NCBI GenBank assembly: GCA_002310155.1
Contig: DBYF01000109.1
Location: 1-8,076 of the forward strand
Length of the DNA stretch: 8,076 nucleotides
DNA from: Mageeibacillus sp. UBA1193
GTDB lineage: Bacteria > Bacillota > Clostridia > Saccharofermentanales > Saccharofermentanaceae
Reading direction: 5' to 3'
In this document: positions 5,602 through 8,076 of the stretch, piece after piece
Position numbering within the stretch: position 1 is the stretch's first letter
How the letters are laid out: every line of letters starts with the position of its first letter
Made by a program: the position numbers and the translations under genes
The notes under the pieces: generated by a model
Told to the model about the DNA's origin: nothing
The model's input: only the letters and a program-made list of their open reading frames with translations
Databases searched by the model: none

Positions 5602-6600
5602 TCACTCGAATATCATATCGATCCTTCGCTTGATCTCATCTTCTCTTTCGTAGATATAACGGATGCGGGCGATCGTGTTTCTGACTTCACTGATTCCCAT
5701 CTTCCTGTCTTCTTCATCTAAGCATTCATCGAGGGCTCTTGTAATGTTGAACTCCAGCCACTCGATCCATGTATAGGCGACGCCGAAGATGTCCTTATAT
5801 GCGCGAAAAGCACTCGTACTTGAAGCTCTGTACCCTCTAAAGAATGCTCCCACTTTCTCATAGTCGAGCGTCATGGTCGTGATACCGCTCCATTGAAGCG
5901 CCAGCTGCAGCACAGATGACGCGGGGTTTCCGTAATCGAGGCACTCTAAGTCAATGACATAGGGCTTCCCGTCGTCCCACATGACGTTCTTCGGATCCAT
6001 GTCCTCGTCGATGATCGTCTCGATATCCGGAAGGTTTCTTCTTCCTTCATTCAAGGCTTCCTGCGCATAGGAAAGAAGCTCTGCGTTCTCCTTCAGGAGT
6101 CCCACGATCTCACTTCCCTGCTCTTCCGCTTTTGCGATGAATTCATCCCAGCCGATAGCGCTCAGTTCAGGTTCTTCGTGAGGGATCTTCCTTTCCTCGA
6201 TCGCGTGGATCTTCGCCTGGATCTCTCCTGCAAGATAGCACTGCTCCGGTGTGATATTGTCCCAATCCGTAATTTGTCCGTTCTGCCAGTGGAAGATATA
6301 GAAGTATTCACCGTCCTGCTCCTGCATCTTCTTTCCGCCGATCGTGATCGAGGGAACAATATCAATGCCGGATCTTTCGAGGACCGCTTCGAGTCTTTCC
6401 GCTTTTTCGTAGTTATCCATAACGCCGGGACGCTTCAGGATCTCCCGATTCAAGTGCTTGACAGCATATATACTATCGGCGGTCTTCACCCTGTACATGC
6501 GATGCATAAAGCCCCCGGAAACCGAAGTGATCTCCGACACCACGTTTCCGAGTGCTTTTGCAGCAAAAAGATCCTGCATTTTACGATGAACCGCTTCCAT
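5602..6600 (-). CDS. APH-fold phosphotransferase (aminoglycoside/choline kinase-like)
   Basis: 332 residues if started at the ATG at 6600. It has the APH kinase-like fold: a nucleotide-loop region VSGGFMHRMYRV (27-38), the ATP-binding Lys in YAVKHL (K48), the hinge-like YFYIFHWQNG (99-108), catalytic loop DEDMDPKN (198-205) with Asp 200 and Asn 205, and metal Asp 217 in VIDLECLDYGNP. The usual loop is H-G-D-x-x-P-x-N; here the His is Asp 198, which is unusual though the catalytic residues remain. Relatives phosphorylate aminoglycosides, choline, homoserine, fructosamine and other small molecules, so resistance cannot be claimed. A GTG at 6606 overlaps the preceding stop codon (GTGA) and would add two residues. 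The ATG is preferred because GGAAG lies eight bases before it and only two before the GTG. Confidence 0.87.
   Translation of the reverse strand: MEAVHRKMQDLFAAKALGNVVSEITSVSGGFMHRMYRVKTADSIYAVKHLNREILKRPGVMDNYEKAERLEAVLERSGIDIVPSITIGGKKMQEQDGEYFYIFHWQNGQITDWDNITPEQCYLAGEIQAKIHAIEERKIPHEEPELSAIGWDEFIAKAEEQGSEIVGLLKENAELLSYAQEALNEGRRNLPDIETIIDEDMDPKNVMWDDGKPYVIDLECLDYGNPASSVLQLALQWSGITTMTLDYEKVGAFFRGYRASSTSAFRAYKDIFGVAYTWIEWLEFNITRALDECLDEEDRKMGISEVRNTIARIRYIYEREDEIKRRIDMIFE
5806..5814 (+). repeat. AAAAGCACT motif copy
   Basis: Exact copy, extended to GAAAAGCACTCG, inside the phosphotransferase gene, where it encodes Ser-Ala-Phe. Confidence 0.7.
6551..6559 (-). repeat. AAAAGCACT motif copy
   Basis: Exact copy in the opposite orientation, near the start of the phosphotransferase gene, encoding Lys-Ala-Leu. 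The extended form CAAAAGCACTCG equals the copy at 2814-2825. Confidence 0.7.
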
Positions 6601-6602
6601 GA

Positions 6603-7112
6603 TCACTTCTTCCAGACGCTTCTAAAGATCTCTCTTTTCTCGCCCTGGTAATCGCCTGTTCCTTCGAAAAGCACCTCAAATCCGCACTTCTTGAGGACAT
6701 GTACAGAAGCGATGTTTTCGCTTAAGCAGACGCCGTACACTTCGTTCGCACCGACAACATCACTTAATACCGGAAGGAAAGCCTTGACCGCTTCGGTCGC
6801 ATATCCGTTTCCGGTGTATTTCTTTGCGATGTGATAGCCGATCTCCCATGTGCCGTCATCGAGCGGGACCATCTGCATATAGCCAATATTAAGATCACCG
6901 TCTTTCGTGATCACGGGATAGACCAGCGGTCCCTCTGTATTTCCGTACTGGGACATAAGGAACTCGATAGTCTCTTTCGCTTCATCGACCGTCCCGAAAA
7001 CTTCGTCCGGGACGAATCTGCGGGTATCTTCATCAAGTGAGTTCTCATGCACGGCCAGTGCCATATCCATGGTGAACTCGGTAATAACTAAACGTTCTGT
7101 TTCTATTTTCAT
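6603..7112 (-). CDS. GNAT family N-acetyltransferase, RimJ/RimL-like
   Basis: 169 residues. The opening MKIETERLVITEFT is the typical start of RimJ/RimL-type GNAT enzymes, which acetylate protein N-termini or small amines. The acetyl-CoA loop is IGYHIAKKYTGNGYATEA (91-108), with K98-Y-T-G-N-G in place of the common Q/R at the first position. The end motif is SVHVLKKCGFEVLFEG (136-151). I place the start at 7112, not at the longer in-frame ATG at 7157, because AGGAGA lies six bases before 7112 and the extra 15 residues resemble no family start. It ends immediately before the phosphotransferase, consistent with coupled translation. Substrate unknown. Confidence 0.9.
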   Translation of the reverse strand: MKIETERLVITEFTMDMALAVHENSLDEDTRRFVPDEVFGTVDEAKETIEFLMSQYGNTEGPLVYPVITKDGDLNIGYMQMVPLDDGTWEIGYHIAKKYTGNGYATEAVKAFLPVLSDVVGANEVYGVCLSENIASVHVLKKCGFEVLFEGTGDYQGEKREIFRSVWKK

Positions 7113-7135
7113 TATTTCTCTCCTGTTGTTTCGTC

Positions 7136-7152
7136 CGGCCACAAACTGGCCG
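7136..7152. other. short perfect hairpin between two acetyltransferase genes
   Basis: CGGCCA and TGGCCG form a perfect 6-base stem around a 5-base loop (CAAAC) in the 47-base gap between the two GNAT genes. On the transcribed strand it is followed by ACGAAACAACAGGAG, not by a T run, so it is not a normal terminator. It could mark RNA processing or tune expression within the operon (inference). Confidence 0.4.
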
Positions 7153-7159
7153 TTCATTC

Positions 7160-7711
7160 TTACTGCTTACTTGTATCGATCCAGAATCTCTTCAATGTCG
7201 CGCCATCGACTTCGATGGTCTTTTCAAAAACACCGCCGTTCCGAAGGATCGTCTTCTCGCTCGCGGTATTGCCTTCATCGCAGGTCACGAGCATTCTTTC
7301 GATCCCCAGTGCTTTTGCCTTCTGGATATTCAGACGGAGCATCTCCGCCGCATACCCCTTACCACGTTCCGAAGGACGCACGGAGTAGCCGCAGTGTCCA
7401 CCCCAGGTGCCGAGGATCGGATGGTCGATGTGATGGCGAAGATCGATCACACCGACCACACGGTCATCACTTTCTCTTACGGCCAGAAACATGTGGGAAG
7501 GAACCTCCACACCTGTCTCCCGGCATGTCGCGGGATCCTTCCGAAGCTCGCTGATACGGATCCACTCCTGCGCCGTGGAAGACTGCTCCAGGGACATGCA
7601 GCCGGCGAAGCGGTCATCGTTATCCGCGTCCATCTCCAGGACTTCCTTACGGAAATCCCAGATCTGGTCAGCGTAATGCATATCCGGTTCGACTAAACGA
7701 AGTATATCCAT
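7160..7711 (-). CDS. GNAT family N-acetyltransferase, COG3981-like
   Basis: 183 residues, matching the usual length and layout of the COG3981 group of predicted acetyltransferases. Seen motifs are RLVEPDMHYADQIWDFRKE near the start, the middle segment VVGVIDLRHHI (85-95), GGHCGYSVRPSERGKGYAAE (104-123) with acetyl-CoA loop R116-G-K-G-Y-A, and LVTCDEGNTASEKTILRNGG (141-160). The last two are characteristic of this group. The protein is probably cytoplasmic. Its Shine-Dalgarno AAGGAG overlaps the stop codon of the upstream gene and sits five to six bases from the ATG, so the two are co-transcribed. The physiological substrate of the group is unknown to me. Confidence 0.92.
   Translation of the reverse strand: MDILRLVEPDMHYADQIWDFRKEVLEMDADNDDRFAGCMSLEQSSTAQEWIRISELRKDPATCRETGVEVPSHMFLAVRESDDRVVGVIDLRHHIDHPILGTWGGHCGYSVRPSERGKGYAAEMLRLNIQKAKALGIERMLVTCDEGNTASEKTILRNGGVFEKTIEVDGATLKRFWIDTSKQ
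7308..7316 (-). repeat. AAAAGCACT motif copy
   Basis: Exact copy in the opposite orientation, inside the COG3981-like acetyltransferase gene, encoding Lys-Ala-Leu. Confidence 0.65.
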
Positions 7712-7719
7712 ATTTCTCC

Positions 7720-8076
7720 TTAAAGCCCGAAGACCTTTTCTGCCAGTTCGACAGTCTCTTCCTGCGTTCTGTTCTCATCTCTGTGGATGACTGCAAAGCC
7801 CGAATTCTCAAACTCGTCATAGCTCTCCTTCGAGTGAAGGAGCTCGAGCATCCTTCTGTAGTTATCGAGAGCCGCCTGCGGGTCCGGTTCCTCGAGCATC
7901 AGCTTATAGAGGAACTGCTTTTCCGGATCCGGACGGTCGAAGAATCTCGAGATCGCGATCTGAGGGTCCGACATCATGACGAGCACATGCTTTTCGTCCG
8001 TGATCTTATGCAGTGTCTCGATACGGATATTCGTATCCACGAAGATCAGTTTCCCCTGTGTTTCCGGCTTCGGAAG
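7720..8076 (-). CDS. C-terminal part of a probable P-loop kinase-like protein (cut by window edge)
   Basis: The reading frame is open to the right edge, giving 118 residues; a GTG at 8040 is only an internal codon. The segment begins LPKPETQGKLIFVDTNIR, continues with HVLVMMSDPQIAISRFFDRPD and ends with AVIHRDENRTQEETVELAEKVFGL. The pattern 'VDTN + conserved Phe-Phe-Asp-Arg + C-terminal x-RxD' resembles, from memory, the C-terminal half of small P-loop proteins often labelled shikimate kinase or AAA ATPase in Firmicutes. A nucleotide-binding loop, if present, would lie outside the window, so the assignment is tentative. It is the first visible member of the acetyltransferase run; its stop is eight bases from the next start. 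Confidence 0.45.
   Translation of the reverse strand, partial: LPKPETQGKLIFVDTNIRIETLHKITDEKHVLVMMSDPQIAISRFFDRPDPEKQFLYKLMLEEPDPQAALDNYRRMLELLHSKESYDEFENSGFAVIHRDENRTQEETVELAEKVFGL

Noticed and set aside
7136..7152. Rho-independent terminator between the two acetyltransferase genes
   Set aside because: The stem is perfect but only six bases, and no T run follows on the transcribed strand; the next gene has a strong ribosome binding site close by.
7113..7157. Longer N-terminus for the RimJ/RimL-like acetyltransferase
   Set aside because: The added 15 residues do not match the family start, while the ATG at 7112 has a strong Shine-Dalgarno and begins the typical MKIETERL sequence.

Overview
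All nine protein genes supported in this 8,076-base window lie on the minus strand, so the window reads right to left. Base composition is about half G+C by eye. Ribosome binding sites are strong GGAG types and gene spacing is tight. The Ser/Glu/Pro stalk with a TPTPTP linker also fits a Gram-positive anaerobe of the class Clostridia. I cannot place it at family level. No rRNA, tRNA, CRISPR array, insertion sequence or phage gene was seen.

Right part (about 5116-8076): a compact run of small enzymes with gaps of -3 to about 47 bases. In order of transcription these are the C-terminal part of a probable P-loop kinase-like protein (cut by the window edge), a COG3981-like GNAT acetyltransferase, a RimJ/RimL-like GNAT acetyltransferase, an APH-fold phosphotransferase with an Asp in place of the usual catalytic-loop His, and a third GNAT acetyltransferase. 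It looks like a group-transfer operon acting on small molecules or proteins; substrates cannot be read from sequence.

Left part (44-5023): after a 92-base gap with a candidate promoter and an inverted repeat comes a four-gene signalling operon with gaps of 2-4 bases. Its genes are a membrane-anchored FecR-domain protein with a long repetitive Ser/Glu/Pro stalk, a CHASE2-type class III adenylate cyclase, a metallo-beta-lactamase-fold hydrolase, and a soluble GAF-GGDEF diguanylate cyclase. The cyclase keeps all residues expected for making cAMP. The GAF domain resembles the cyclic-nucleotide-binding GAF domains of phosphodiesterases and of cyanobacterial CyaB, including a near-NKFDE motif. The GGDEF domain looks active but has lost the R of its inhibitory site. 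I infer a relay: an outside signal sensed by FecR plus CHASE2 makes cAMP, cAMP binds the GAF domain, and the GGDEF domain makes c-di-GMP. The metallo-hydrolase could be the off switch. This is the best candidate for an undescribed system here.

Across both parts the 9-mer AAAAGCACT occurs seven times exactly (either strand), in intergenic DNA and inside genes in different peptide contexts. About 0.06 would be expected by chance. It looks like a genome-wide iterated DNA motif of unknown use.
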